This document shows, one piece after another, positions 34,575 to 45,730 of a stretch of DNA of 64,000 nt. The translations under genes and the position numbers were made by a program. The stretch is from assembly GCF_008087085.1 (NCBI RefSeq), contig NZ_VIYJ01000005.1, positions 1 to 64,000 on the forward strand. The letters run 5' to 3'. The DNA comes from Nocardioides rubriscoriae (GTDB taxonomy: Bacteria; Actinomycetota; Actinomycetes; Propionibacteriales; Nocardioidaceae). The notes under the pieces are model-generated. The model had not been told where the DNA came from. It saw only the letters and a list, made by a program, of their open reading frames with translations, and made no database searches. The stretch's first letter is position 1. Each line of letters starts with the position of its first letter.

Positions 34575-35707
34575 GAGGCCGCCTCGATGACGTCGGGGTC
34601 CGGGGGGACCCCGATCGTCGCATCCGCGTGGAGGAAGTAGTGGTCGCTGGCACCGGTGGAGATGGAGGCACCGTCCTGGACGTAGCCGGAGAACGAGGCC
34701 CGGGCGCCCATGATCCAGTCGACGCGCAGCGGGCCCGGGGGCAGGGAGCAACCGTTGGCGCCGCTGCCGCCGTTGGCGGCCACCATCCCCGTGGCGGGCG
34801 CGACCCGGCAGAAGAACTCGGTGTGCTCGTTCATGTCGCCGACGATGAAGACCGGGAGGCCGGTCGCGCGCAGGCGGTTGATCAGGTTGATCTCGATCGT
34901 GGTCGCCGAGTCGCGCTCGCCCTCGAGGTCGCGCGCCGAGTTGTGCGTGTTGATGAGGTAGAGCTCGGCGCCGGTGTCGCGGTGGCGCAGCAGCACCCAG
35001 GGCATCGGGATCCGCATGCTGGTGAAGGTGTAGTCGACCGAGCCGCCCTCGACGAACTCGAACATCGAGCTGCGCCAGGCGACCTGGTGGCGGTAGCCCT
35101 GGGGGCCCAGGGCGTCTCGGGGCCAGAAGGAGTAGCCGGGCATGTTCGACTCGAAGACGCCCTGCTGGTCGCGCTGCACCTCCTGCAGGCCGATCAGGTC
35201 GACGCCCCGGCTGGTGATCAGGCCGGCCGAGGTGGCCGCGCGGGCCTGGCCACGGGGCACGTGGTTGCTGCCGAGGATGTTGTAGGTGCCGATCCGGAAG
35301 GTCACGGTCGCGTCGCGCATGGCGCGCGCCCGGGCACGGGCCCGGGCCTTCTCGACGTCGAGCTCGCGGCGGACCTGCTCCTTGAACCGCACCATCGCAG
35401 CGAGCCTGCGTCGCTGAGCCGGCGCCGCGGACACGGGAACCGTCGTCGGGGCCGCGGAGGTGGCAGGCGCGGTGGGCGCCGGCGCGGAGGTCGACTGCGG
35501 GGCCGGGGTCACGGGAGCCGTGGCCACGGTCGGGGCGAGCCGGCCGGCCGCCTCCCCCGCGCTCGCGCCGGGGACGCTGCTCCCGAAGCCGGTGACCAGG
35601 GCCGCTGCTGCGGCGACGGCACCCACGACGCCGACCAGCGTGATCACCACCGCGAGCGCCGTCGGGAGTCCGTGACGTCGCACTGACGGGGTGCGGTGTA
35701 AGGGCAC
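34571..35707 (-). CDS. Exported EEP-family nuclease/phosphatase
   Basis: A 378-residue protein with one N-terminal membrane/signal segment (14-38), a Pro/Thr-rich linker (45-97), a basic helical stretch (100-132) and an EEP domain. Active-site residues: Glu176 in LQEVQ, His255 in INTHNS, Asp291/Asn293 in GDMNEH, Asp355-His356. The domain resembles that of the RCC1-EEP protein (both have GDxNEH and the EEP core opens with a GTYN or TFN motif), so these may be recent relatives. GTG at 35707 with AGGAG 8 nt upstream. Confidence 0.85.
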   Translation of the reverse strand: MPLHRTPSVRRHGLPTALAVVITLVGVVGAVAAAAALVTGFGSSVPGASAGEAAGRLAPTVATAPVTPAPQSTSAPAPTAPATSAAPTTVPVSAAPAQRRRLAAMVRFKEQVRRELDVEKARARARARAMRDATVTFRIGTYNILGSNHVPRGQARAATSAGLITSRGVDLIGLQEVQRDQQGVFESNMPGYSFWPRDALGPQGYRHQVAWRSSMFEFVEGGSVDYTFTSMRIPMPWVLLRHRDTGAELYLINTHNSARDLEGERDSATTIEINLINRLRATGLPVFIVGDMNEHTEFFCRVAPATGMVAANGGSGANGCSLPPGPLRVDWIMGARASFSGYVQDGASISTGASDHYFLHADATIGVPPDPDVIEAAS

Positions 35708-35952
35708 GCGTTGCTCCTGGCTCCACTGCGAGAAGGGACGAAACGCCCTGGGTCGTCCCCCGATGGTACGGCAACGCGACGACGCGCGGAGCGACTCGTG
35801 ACGGCCCGCCCGTCGAGCCGCTGCCCGATCGTCGGCATCGCCTGATTCACTGTCCACAGACCTACAGCACCGGGTCCGCGACGACGTGCCCCGACCGTCC
35901 TCGGCCTGCGACGACCTCGAGACCCCGGTGCCCGACGCGAAAGGAGATCACG

Positions 35953-37230
35953 GTGAGCAGCACGCCGACCCGGGTGTACGCCGCCCGCATGGTCGGCCTC
36001 CCGATCTTCGACCCCCAGGGTGACCAGGTCGGCAAGGTCCGCGACCTCGTCGTCACCATGCGGTCCGAGGCCAGCCAGCCCCGGGTGCTCGGCCTGGTGG
36101 CCGAGGTCTTCGGTCGCCGACGGATCTTCGTGCCGATGACCCGGGTGACCAACGTCGACAGCGGCCAGGTCTACACGACCGGGCTGCTCAACATGCGCCG
36201 CTTCGAGCAGCGTTCCACCGAGACGCTGGTGATCGGCCAGATGCTCGACCGCCAGGTCACGATCCCCGGTCCGGGTGACCGCCGGATCACCGGGACCGTC
36301 TACGACGTCGGCATGGAGCAGGGCCGCACCCGCGACTGGGTGCTGAGCCGGGTCGCGGTCCAGGAGCCGGCCAAGGCGCTGCGGCGGCGCGGGCAGACCC
36401 ATGTCGTGGAGTGGCGCGACGTGCAGGGCCTGGCCAAGCCCGGCGGTGACGCCCAGGGCGCGACGGCGCTGCTGCACGCGCTCAACGAGATGCGGCCGGC
36501 CGACGCGGCGACGATGATCCACGACCTGCCGCTCGAGCGGCGTACGGCGGTCGTCGCCGCCCTCGACGACGAGCGGCTGGCCGACGTGCTGGAGGAGCTG
36601 CCCGAGGAGGACCAGGTCGCCATCCTCGAGCGCCTCGACTCCGAGCGGGCCGCCGACGTCCTCGAGGAGATGTCGGCCGACGACGCCGCCGACCTCATCG
36701 CCGACCTGCCGCCCGAGACCGCCGAGATCCTGCTGGGGCTGATGGAGCCCGAGGAGGCCGAGGACGTCCGGCGCCTGATGTCCTACGTCGAGAACACGGC
36801 CGGCGCGATGATGACCCCCGAGCCCGTGGTCCTCGGCCCCGACGCCACCGTCGCCGACGCGCTGGCCCACGTGCGCAACCCCGACCTCACGCCCGCGCTG
36901 GCCGCCCTGGTCTACGTGTGCCGGCCGCCGCTGGAGACCCCGACCGGTCGCCTCATCGGCATCGCCCACATCCAGCGGCTGCTGCGCGAGCCCCCCTCGA
37001 CACTGGTGGCCGGGGCCCTCGACGACTCCCTGGAGAGCCTGCGTCCCGAGGCCACCATCGACCAGGTGGCCGCCCACCTGGCGACCTACAACCTGGTCTG
37101 CGCCCCCGTGGTCGACGAGAACGGTCACCTGCTGGGCGCGGTCACCGTCGACGACCTGCTCGACCACATGCTGCCGGTCGGCTGGCGCGACCAGGCCCTG
37201 AGCAGCCACGAGGGCCGTGGCCGTGGCTGA
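35953..37230 (+). CDS. Soluble MgtE-like protein: PRC-like, MgtE N and CBS domains, no membrane part
   Basis: A 425-residue cytoplasmic protein. Residues about 8-165 hold PRC-barrel-like segments (GLPIFDPQGDQVGKVRDLVV); about 160-270 is the MgtE intracellular N domain rich in acidic repeats (LADVLEELPEEDQVAILERL); about 275-410 are two CBS domains. The MgtE channel helices are absent, so this is a sensor without transporter, as in Rv1232c. GTG at 35953 with AAGGAGAT. The next gene (DUF1003 membrane protein) overlaps by 14 bp and may supply the membrane partner. Confidence 0.85.
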   Translation: MSSTPTRVYAARMVGLPIFDPQGDQVGKVRDLVVTMRSEASQPRVLGLVAEVFGRRRIFVPMTRVTNVDSGQVYTTGLLNMRRFEQRSTETLVIGQMLDRQVTIPGPGDRRITGTVYDVGMEQGRTRDWVLSRVAVQEPAKALRRRGQTHVVEWRDVQGLAKPGGDAQGATALLHALNEMRPADAATMIHDLPLERRTAVVAALDDERLADVLEELPEEDQVAILERLDSERAADVLEEMSADDAADLIADLPPETAEILLGLMEPEEAEDVRRLMSYVENTAGAMMTPEPVVLGPDATVADALAHVRNPDLTPALAALVYVCRPPLETPTGRLIGIAHIQRLLREPPSTLVAGALDDSLESLRPEATIDQVAAHLATYNLVCAPVVDENGHLLGAVTVDDLLDHMLPVGWRDQALSSHEGRGRG

Positions 37231-37828
37231 GCGCTCCGAGCGGTCCGAGGCCCGCGAGCGGCGCGAGCGTCGCGAGCGGCTCGAGCGGCTCGACACCCCG
37301 CGCGACAACCGGCGCCAGATCGTGCGGCGCCCGTCCTACGACTCCGACGCGTTCGGGATCTTCGCCGAGCAGTTCGCGCGCTTCATGGGCACCGCGACCT
37401 TCCTGGCCTACATGACCCTGTTCGTCATCGTCTGGGTCGCCGGCAACGTGCTGCTGCCCGGTGGCGACCGGTGGGACGCCTACCCGTTCATCTTCCTGAC
37501 CCTGGTGCTCAGCCTGCAGGCGTCGTACGCCGCGCCGCTGATCCTGCTGGCCCAGAACCGCCAGGAGCAGCGCGACAAGGTCATCAACGAGCAGGACCGT
37601 CAGGCCAACACGCGCGCCCACGCCGACATGGAGTTCCTCGCCCGCGAGGTCGCCTCGCTGCGGATGGCCGTGGGTGAGGTGGCGACCCGCGACTACGTGC
37701 GCTCCGAGCTCCGCTCGTTGCTCGCCGAGCTCGACGACCGGGTCGCGGAGGCGGCCGACCGCATCTTCGACGGGCGTGGGGCGTCTCACCACCCCGTCGA
37801 CGAACGGCCGGCACCACCGACCTCCTAG
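37217..37828 (+). CDS. DUF1003 membrane protein
   Basis: A 203-residue protein with a charged Arg/Glu-rich N-terminus, two central hydrophobic helices (about 60-82 and 92-113) and a C-terminal coiled-coil-like region. The ASYAAPLILLAQNRQ and FAEQFARFMGTATFL segments are typical of DUF1003. Unknown function; cytoplasmic tails on both sides. Its start overlaps the MgtE-like gene, as the homologues Rv1231c-Rv1232c do, suggesting a common complex. Confidence 0.85.
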   Translation: MAVAERSERSEARERRERRERLERLDTPRDNRRQIVRRPSYDSDAFGIFAEQFARFMGTATFLAYMTLFVIVWVAGNVLLPGGDRWDAYPFIFLTLVLSLQASYAAPLILLAQNRQEQRDKVINEQDRQANTRAHADMEFLAREVASLRMAVGEVATRDYVRSELRSLLAELDDRVAEAADRIFDGRGASHHPVDERPAPPTS

Positions 37829-37840
37829 ACTCGGGTCATC

Positions 37841-39013
37841 ATGAGCGCACCCACCCGCGAGCAGGTCGACGCCGCCCTGGCGACCGTGCAGGACCCCGAG
37901 ATCAAGCGTCCGATCACCGAGCTCGGCATGGTCGACACCGTCGAGATCACCGACGAGGGCCTCGTCCGGCTGACCGTCCTGCTGACCGTCGCCGGCTGCC
38001 CCCTCAAGGACACCATCACGCGCGACGTCAACGGCGCCCTGCGCACGGTCGACGGCGTCACCGACGTCGACCTCACGCTGGGCGTGATGACCGCCGAGCA
38101 GCGCTCGGGCCTCAAGGAGGTCCTGCAGGGCGGCAAGGCCCAGCGCGAGATCCCGTTCTCCCAGCCCGGCAACCTGACCAAGGTCTACGCGGTCGCCAGC
38201 GGCAAGGGCGGCGTCGGCAAGTCGTCGGTCACCGTCAACCTCGCCCTGGCCCTGGCCAAGCAGGGCCTGAAGGTCGGGTTGGTCGACGCCGACATCTACG
38301 GCCACTCCGTGCCCGCGATGCTCGGGGTCGCCGACGCGCGACCCACCCAGGTCGACGACCTGATCATGCCGGTGCCCACGGCGTCCGGCGTGTCGGTCAT
38401 CTCGATCGGGATGCTCAAGCCCCGCCGTGACCAGGTCGTCGCGTGGCGCGGGCCGATGCTCGACCGTGCGCTCGTCCAGATGCTCTCCGACGTGTTCTGG
38501 GGCGACCTCGACGTGCTGCTGCTCGACCTGCCGCCCGGCACCGGCGACGTCGCGATCTCGCTGGGCCAGCACCTGCCCGGCGCCGAGGTCATCGTCGTGA
38601 CGACCCCGCAGGAGGCGGCCGCCGAGGTCGCCGAGCGGGCCGGCACGATGGCCTCGATGATGCACCAGCGCGTCGTCGGCGTCATCGAGAACATGAGCTA
38701 CCTGCCCTGCCCGCACTGCACCCCCGAGGGCCCCGACCACGCCGACCACCGCATCGAGATCTTCGGCTCCGGCGGTGGCGACCGGGTGGCCGCCACACTC
38801 GGCGAGCGCTTCGGCTACGACGTCCCGGTGCTCGGCCGGATCCCGATCGACATCTCGCTGCGCGAGGGCGGTGACGCCGGCAAGCCGATCGTCGAGTCCG
38901 ACCCGACCGCCCCGGCCGCCCGGGTGCTGACCTCCGTCGCCGAGACCCTGTCGGGTCGCAGCCGTGGCCTGGCCGGCATGCAGCTCGGCCTCACCCCCAG
39001 CAGCAGGTTCTGA
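37841..39013 (+). CDS. mrp: Mrp/ApbC-type iron-sulfur cluster carrier ATPase
   Basis: A 390-residue ATPase that carries and inserts iron-sulfur clusters. N-terminal MIP18-like domain about 1-95; P-loop VASGKGGVGKSSV near 120; LLDLPPGTGD as Walker B region; CPHC near 288 is the cluster-binding pair. ATG at 37841 has no strong ribosome site; TAGACT lies 9 nt upstream (37826-37831), so a very short leader is likely. tatB follows after 3 bp, as in the mycobacterial order Rv1229c-Rv1224. Confidence 0.92.
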   Translation: MSAPTREQVDAALATVQDPEIKRPITELGMVDTVEITDEGLVRLTVLLTVAGCPLKDTITRDVNGALRTVDGVTDVDLTLGVMTAEQRSGLKEVLQGGKAQREIPFSQPGNLTKVYAVASGKGGVGKSSVTVNLALALAKQGLKVGLVDADIYGHSVPAMLGVADARPTQVDDLIMPVPTASGVSVISIGMLKPRRDQVVAWRGPMLDRALVQMLSDVFWGDLDVLLLDLPPGTGDVAISLGQHLPGAEVIVVTTPQEAAAEVAERAGTMASMMHQRVVGVIENMSYLPCPHCTPEGPDHADHRIEIFGSGGGDRVAATLGERFGYDVPVLGRIPIDISLREGGDAGKPIVESDPTAPAARVLTSVAETLSGRSRGLAGMQLGLTPSSRF

Positions 39014-39016
39014 CCC

Positions 39017-39376
39017 ATGGCCGCCCTGTCGCCCCTGCTCATCGGCGACATCGGCTTCGGTGAGCTGATCGTGATCGCCCTCGTGGCGGTCCTGGTCTTC
39101 GGGCCCGACAAGCTGCCCGAGCTCGCCAAGCAGGCCGGCCAGCTGATGCGCAAGGCCCGCGACTTCGCCAACACCGCCCGCGACGACCTGCGCGAGGAGC
39201 TCGGACCCGAGTTCGCCGACCTCGAGCTGCGCGACCTCGACCCCCGCGCGATCGTGCGCAAGCACATCGTGGAGGCGATGGAGGACGCCGGCGAGGAGGC
39301 CTCACGACCCAAGAAGCGCGGTCAGCGGCCGCTCTTCGAGGGCGAGCTCCCGCCGTACGACGCCGAGTCGACCTGA
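39017..39376 (+). CDS. tatB: Sec-independent translocase subunit TatB
   Basis: Twin-arginine translocase component of 119 residues. One N-terminal membrane helix (about 14-30), the FGPDKLPELAKQAGQL hinge and amphipathic helix, then a charged, partly disordered tail. The GF-GELIV and GPDKLPE motifs identify the TatA/B family; length and the long charged tail favour TatB. tatA and tatC are not in the window. It starts 3 bp after mrp and converges on the next gene. Confidence 0.9.
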   Translation: MAALSPLLIGDIGFGELIVIALVAVLVFGPDKLPELAKQAGQLMRKARDFANTARDDLREELGPEFADLELRDLDPRAIVRKHIVEAMEDAGEEASRPKKRGQRPLFEGELPPYDAEST

Positions 39377-39431
39377 CACAGACGTGCCGTCGGGCCCCGG
39401 CGGCCCCTGTGGCCTCGGCGGAGCGCCACCG

Positions 39432-39971
39432 TCACACCTCGCGGCTCTGCACGGCGGCGACGGCGGCGAACGCGACCAGCACCACCCGGGGCGGCTCGCC
39501 CTCGAGCACCTCGGCGAAGTCCTGACCTACGCGACGCACCGTGCCGTCGTGACGACCGCCGTCGAGGCGGTGCACGACGCACCGCTCCCCCGCGTCGGCG
39601 AGGCGGCGTAGCGCCGAGCCGAGGCCCAGCCGCGTGACGGGCGACCACGCCACCTCGGGCACCGCGCGGTCCGACGCACCGTCGACGGCGGCGACCGCCT
39701 CCAGCCGCACGACCCAGTCCTGGACGGGTCCGGCCACCAGGCACCAGCCCTGTGCGACCCGCTCCAGCCGGCCGGTGACGGCCCCGACCCCGGTGACGTG
39801 CACCGTGACCTGCCGCTCGAGCGAGGCCATCAGCCGCGCCACGAGTGGCACCTGCTGGTACTCCGCTCGCTCGCGGTCGGCCAGCTCGGGGGCCCGGTCG
39901 GCGTCGAAGAGGGCCCCGGCCTGCTGCTCGAGGTCGTCGAGGAATGCGAACAGGTCCTCCTCCCACGCCAT
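39432..39971 (-). CDS. Conserved actinobacterial protein, unknown function
   Basis: A 179-residue acidic/hydrophobic protein, not recognised. It starts MAWEEDLFAFLDDLEQQAGA, and the middle contains repeated short beta-like segments (VTVHVTGVGAVTGRLERV and RCVVHRLDGGRHDGTVRRV), reminiscent of two small barrels. No membrane or signal sequence. Leaderless: TAGGCT is 6 nt before the ATG. It is convergent with tatB and divergent from the LysM gene. Confidence 0.7.
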   Translation of the reverse strand: MAWEEDLFAFLDDLEQQAGALFDADRAPELADRERAEYQQVPLVARLMASLERQVTVHVTGVGAVTGRLERVAQGWCLVAGPVQDWVVRLEAVAAVDGASDRAVPEVAWSPVTRLGLGSALRRLADAGERCVVHRLDGGRHDGTVRRVGQDFAEVLEGEPPRVVLVAFAAVAAVQSREV

Positions 39972-39977
39972 GGCGCG

Positions 39978-39983
39978 AGCCTA
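39978..39983 (-). promoter_or_regulatory. -10 hexamer TAGGCT, leaderless
   Basis: Minus-strand TAGGCT, 6 nt before the ATG at 39971, no ribosome site. Confidence 0.65.
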
Positions 39984-40086
39984 GACGTCGCTCGAGCTGG
40001 GCTGTGGACAAACGGTTGACGAACTCCTTGAACAGGCGTTGAGTGACGCAAACACACGCAAACGCAAGGCAAGGACCAATCTCGGG

Positions 40087-40722
40087 ATGATCACGCGGTG
40101 CCGCTGTCTGCTGGTCTGGACGGCCGCCACGGCCGCCGCCCTCGCGACGGCCCGCTGGGCGCTGGCCGCCGTCGGGCCCGCCGCGCGCTTCGACCAGCTC
40201 GTCGCCTCGGTCGCCGGCGTCGCGCTGACGGCCTGTGCGGTGTGGGCGTGGACGGTGTGCACCGTGGTCGTGGCGCAGGCCGCGCACCGCCCCGGGCGGG
40301 CCCCGCGACGCACCGTTGGTGTCCCCGCGTGGGCGTCGCGGGCGGTGCTGGCGGCCTGTGGGCTGGCCGTGCTGTCGGCGGGCCCGGCCGCCCACGCGTC
40401 GTACGACGTCCACCACCACCCGGACCGGGTGCCGGCCGCCTCGCTCGACGGACTGCCCTTCCCCGACCGGGCGACCGGCCCGGCCCACGCGGCGCACCCG
40501 GCCCACCCGGTGCCGGCGCGCGCGAGCGCGGCGGCGCGCACCGTCGAGGTGGTGCCCGGCGACAACCTCTGGAGCATCGCCGCCTCGCTGCTCCCGCCGG
40601 GCGCCCCCGACACCGAGGTCGCCGCCGTCACCGCGGCCCTGGTCGACCTCAACCGCGACGCGGTCGGCCCCGACCCCGACCTGATCCACCCCGGGCTGCG
40701 CCTTCGCACGCCCGGGTCCTGA
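40087..40722 (+). CDS. LysM-domain membrane protein
   Basis: A 211-residue protein with an N-terminal membrane region (about residues 6-62), another hydrophobic stretch near 85-105 and a C-terminal LysM domain (about 148-207) beginning VEVVPGDNLWSIAASLLP. LysM binds peptidoglycan, so the protein probably links membrane and wall. ATG at 40087 is preferred; a GTG at 40039 is in frame and would add 16 basic residues. The preceding bases contain ACGCAAAC-type direct repeats (about 40047-40068). The Rv3235-like gene follows at once. Confidence 0.78.
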   Translation: MITRCRCLLVWTAATAAALATARWALAAVGPAARFDQLVASVAGVALTACAVWAWTVCTVVVAQAAHRPGRAPRRTVGVPAWASRAVLAACGLAVLSAGPAAHASYDVHHHPDRVPAASLDGLPFPDRATGPAHAAHPAHPVPARASAAARTVEVVPGDNLWSIAASLLPPGAPDTEVAAVTAALVDLNRDAVGPDPDLIHPGLRLRTPGS

Positions 40723-40745
40723 AGGCCCACCGAGAGGAGACCCCG

Positions 40746-41249
40746 ATGTCTGCGAGCACCCGCTCCCCCAGCACTCCGCTGTTCCACCCGCACGTCGTGC
40801 CCCTGCGGCTGCCGGTGCCGGTGGCCCTCACCCAGGGCACGTTGGCCCTCGACCTCCACCCCCGGCTGGAGCCACCCGCGCCTGCTGCCGGCGACCTGCG
40901 ACGCCGGCGCGAGGTCGACGACTGGGCCCACCGCTTCGTGCAGGCGGCCGTGGAGATCGTCGGGGGCGACCGCCCCAGCAGCCAGCTGGTGCGGCACACC
41001 TCGCGCGACGTCTACGCCGACCTCGACCGGCGCACCCAGCTGGTCGCCCGGGCCGGCGGGCACGTCCCGGGCGTCGCCCGGGTGCAGCCCGTGCGGCCGC
41101 GCGTGGTCTCGGTGCGCAGCTGCTTCGCCTCGGCCGACGTCGTCGAGTCCAGCGCGCACGTGCGCTACGGCGAGCGCTCACGAGCCGTCGCGGCCCGCTT
41201 CGAGCGCCGCGCGGGGCGCTGGCTCTGCACGGCCCTGGAGTTCGCCTGA
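40746..41249 (+). CDS. Rv3235-family protein
   Basis: A 167-residue cytoplasmic protein of the Rv3235 family (DUF6459 from memory). The conserved half is C-terminal: RREVDDWAHRFVQAAVEIV and later PRVVSVRSCFASADVVESS, then RSRAVAARFERRAGRWLCTAL. Function unknown. ATG at 40746 has GAGGAGA 5 nt upstream. It stands next to secA as Rv3235 stands near Rv3240c; the LysM gene upstream is probably co-transcribed. Confidence 0.8.
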   Translation: MSASTRSPSTPLFHPHVVPLRLPVPVALTQGTLALDLHPRLEPPAPAAGDLRRRREVDDWAHRFVQAAVEIVGGDRPSSQLVRHTSRDVYADLDRRTQLVARAGGHVPGVARVQPVRPRVVSVRSCFASADVVESSAHVRYGERSRAVAARFERRAGRWLCTALEFA

Positions 41250-41422
41250 CTCACGCTCCGCGACGAAGGAGCGGAGGGTGGACGTCAGGCGGGTCGAGGG
41301 AGCGTGCGGCCGAGGAACGAGGCCGCAACCGCGGCTCGAGACCACCGCAGCCGGGAGAACCGCCCGGGCGCCAGTCAGGTGGCCGTGAGGCTGCGGAGGT
41401 CTCGAGGCTCGGCGGCAGGCGG

Positions 41423-41501
41423 CCTCGCACCTCGACCACCGTGGGGCCTCGTCGCCAGGGCTCCTCGCACCTCGACCACCGTAGGGGGTCGAGGTGCGAG
41501 G
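41423..41501. terminator. secA terminator with a direct repeat of its left arm
   Basis: CCTCGCACCTCGACC (41463-41477) and its exact complement (41487-41501) form a 15-bp stem with a 9-nt loop, 10 bp past the secA stop. The 20-nt sequence containing the left arm occurs again at 41423-41442. The remainder of the 262-bp gap between 41250 and 41511 shows nothing else. Confidence 0.75.
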
Positions 41502-41511
41502 TCAGGCCAGG

Positions 41512-44400
<2,889 letters not shown>

Positions 44401-44499
44401 GTCGGTGAACTCCTGGAGTCGGGGTGCGGACCCGGGCACGGGCCGCGCCCATCCTAACGAGCGGTCCAGCCCAGGCGTTCCTCGGCGGCGCCCCGGGCG

Positions 44500-45723
44500 T
44501 CAACTCGCGGCAACCGCGGCCTGCAGGGCGCCCGCCAGGTCGCCGCGGCCCTCGACCACGACCTCGGCCATCTGGACCCACCGCGCCATCCGGTGCAGCT
44601 CGACGGCCAGCTCGACGGCGGTGTCGGCGGGCGCCCCGTCCTCGGCGTAGGCACCCTTGACCAGCAGCCGGCCGGTCGCCCGGTCGGCCTTGAGGTCGAC
44701 GCGCGCGACGATCTCGTCGCGCAGCAGGAACGGCAGGACGTAGTAGCCGTGCACGCGCTGGTCTGGCGGGGTGTAGATCTCGATGCGGTAGTGGAAGTCG
44801 AAGAGCCGCTCGGCGCGCTCACGCTCCCAGACCACCGGGTCGAACGGGCTGAGCAGCGCGCGGGCCGCGACCGCGCGGGGGCGGCGCGCGTCCCGGTGGA
44901 GGTACGCCGGGCGGGTCCACCCCTCGACCGCGACCGGCTCGAGCTCGCCGGCTCCCACCAGGGTGGCCACCGCGCGGGACGTGTCGGCGGTCGACATCCG
45001 GTAGTAGTCGGCCAGGCAGCGCACGGTCGCGATCCCGTGGGACAGGGCGGCGCGGCGGACGAGGGCGAGGTGCTGCTCCTCGACGGTCATGTCGGGGGCT
45101 GCGAGGACGGCGTCGGGCAGGACCTGCTCGGGCAGCGCGTAGCGGATCTCGAACTGGCTGGTGCGCCCGGCGATGGCGACCTCGCCGGCGGTGTAGAGGT
45201 AGTCGAGCAGCCGGCGGGTGCGCGACCAGTTCCAGCCCCAGTGCTCCTTGCTGCGCGGCGCCCCGCCGCCCAGGACGAGCTCGGCCTCGCGCGAGGTCGA
45301 CGGGCCCCGGTCGGCCAGCAGCCCGAGCAGGCGCGCCTCCTGGGCGTCGTCCTCGGCCACGAACGACCACTTGCCGCGCCGCGACCGGTGGTGCTCGCGG
45401 CGGTGGGCCATGGCGGGCCAGAGCTCGACCGGCATGAAGGCCTGCACGTGTGCCCAGTACTCGACCAGGCGCCGCTGCTGACGGCCCGTCGACGCCCGCT
45501 CCAGCAGACCCGTGTCGTAGGGACCCATCCGGGAGTAGAGCGGCACCTGGTGGGCGCGCGCGAGCACGTTGACCGAGTCGACCTGCAGGACCCCGGTCCG
45601 CTCCACGGTGCGGGCCAGGGTGCGCAGGGTCGGCACCTCGTGGGGCTTGTCGAGGAAACCCTGCGCCGCCAGCGCGATGCGGCGGGCCTGGGGCCGCGAC
45701 AGGGTCTGGGTGCGGGGTGCCAC
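44500..45723 (-). CDS. YcaQ/AlkX-type winged-helix DNA glycosylase
   Basis: A 407-residue protein of the family that unhooks DNA interstrand cross-links. Recognised by LSRPQARRIALAAQGF at the N-terminus, VDSVNVLARAHQVPLYSR, and LLSPFDPVVWERERAERLFDFHYRIEIY near residue 290-318. GTG at 45723. It starts 7 bp after the stop of the response regulator gene, so it is probably in the same transcript; there is no functional link evident. M. tuberculosis lacks it here, so it is an insert. Confidence 0.85.
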   Translation of the reverse strand: MAPRTQTLSRPQARRIALAAQGFLDKPHEVPTLRTLARTVERTGVLQVDSVNVLARAHQVPLYSRMGPYDTGLLERASTGRQQRRLVEYWAHVQAFMPVELWPAMAHRREHHRSRRGKWSFVAEDDAQEARLLGLLADRGPSTSREAELVLGGGAPRSKEHWGWNWSRTRRLLDYLYTAGEVAIAGRTSQFEIRYALPEQVLPDAVLAAPDMTVEEQHLALVRRAALSHGIATVRCLADYYRMSTADTSRAVATLVGAGELEPVAVEGWTRPAYLHRDARRPRAVAARALLSPFDPVVWERERAERLFDFHYRIEIYTPPDQRVHGYYVLPFLLRDEIVARVDLKADRATGRLLVKGAYAEDGAPADTAVELAVELHRMARWVQMAEVVVEGRGDLAGALQAAVAAS

Positions 45724-45730
45724 GCCGACG

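Noticed and set aside
39377..39431. Terminator between tatB and the convergent gene
   Set aside because: Only a weak composite stem (CACAG/CTGTG around GGGCC/GGCCC) was seen, not enough to annotate.
41423..41501. Insertion-sequence ends or attachment site
   Set aside because: Repeat is short, no transposase or integrase nearby, and the inverted part is explained by a secA terminator.
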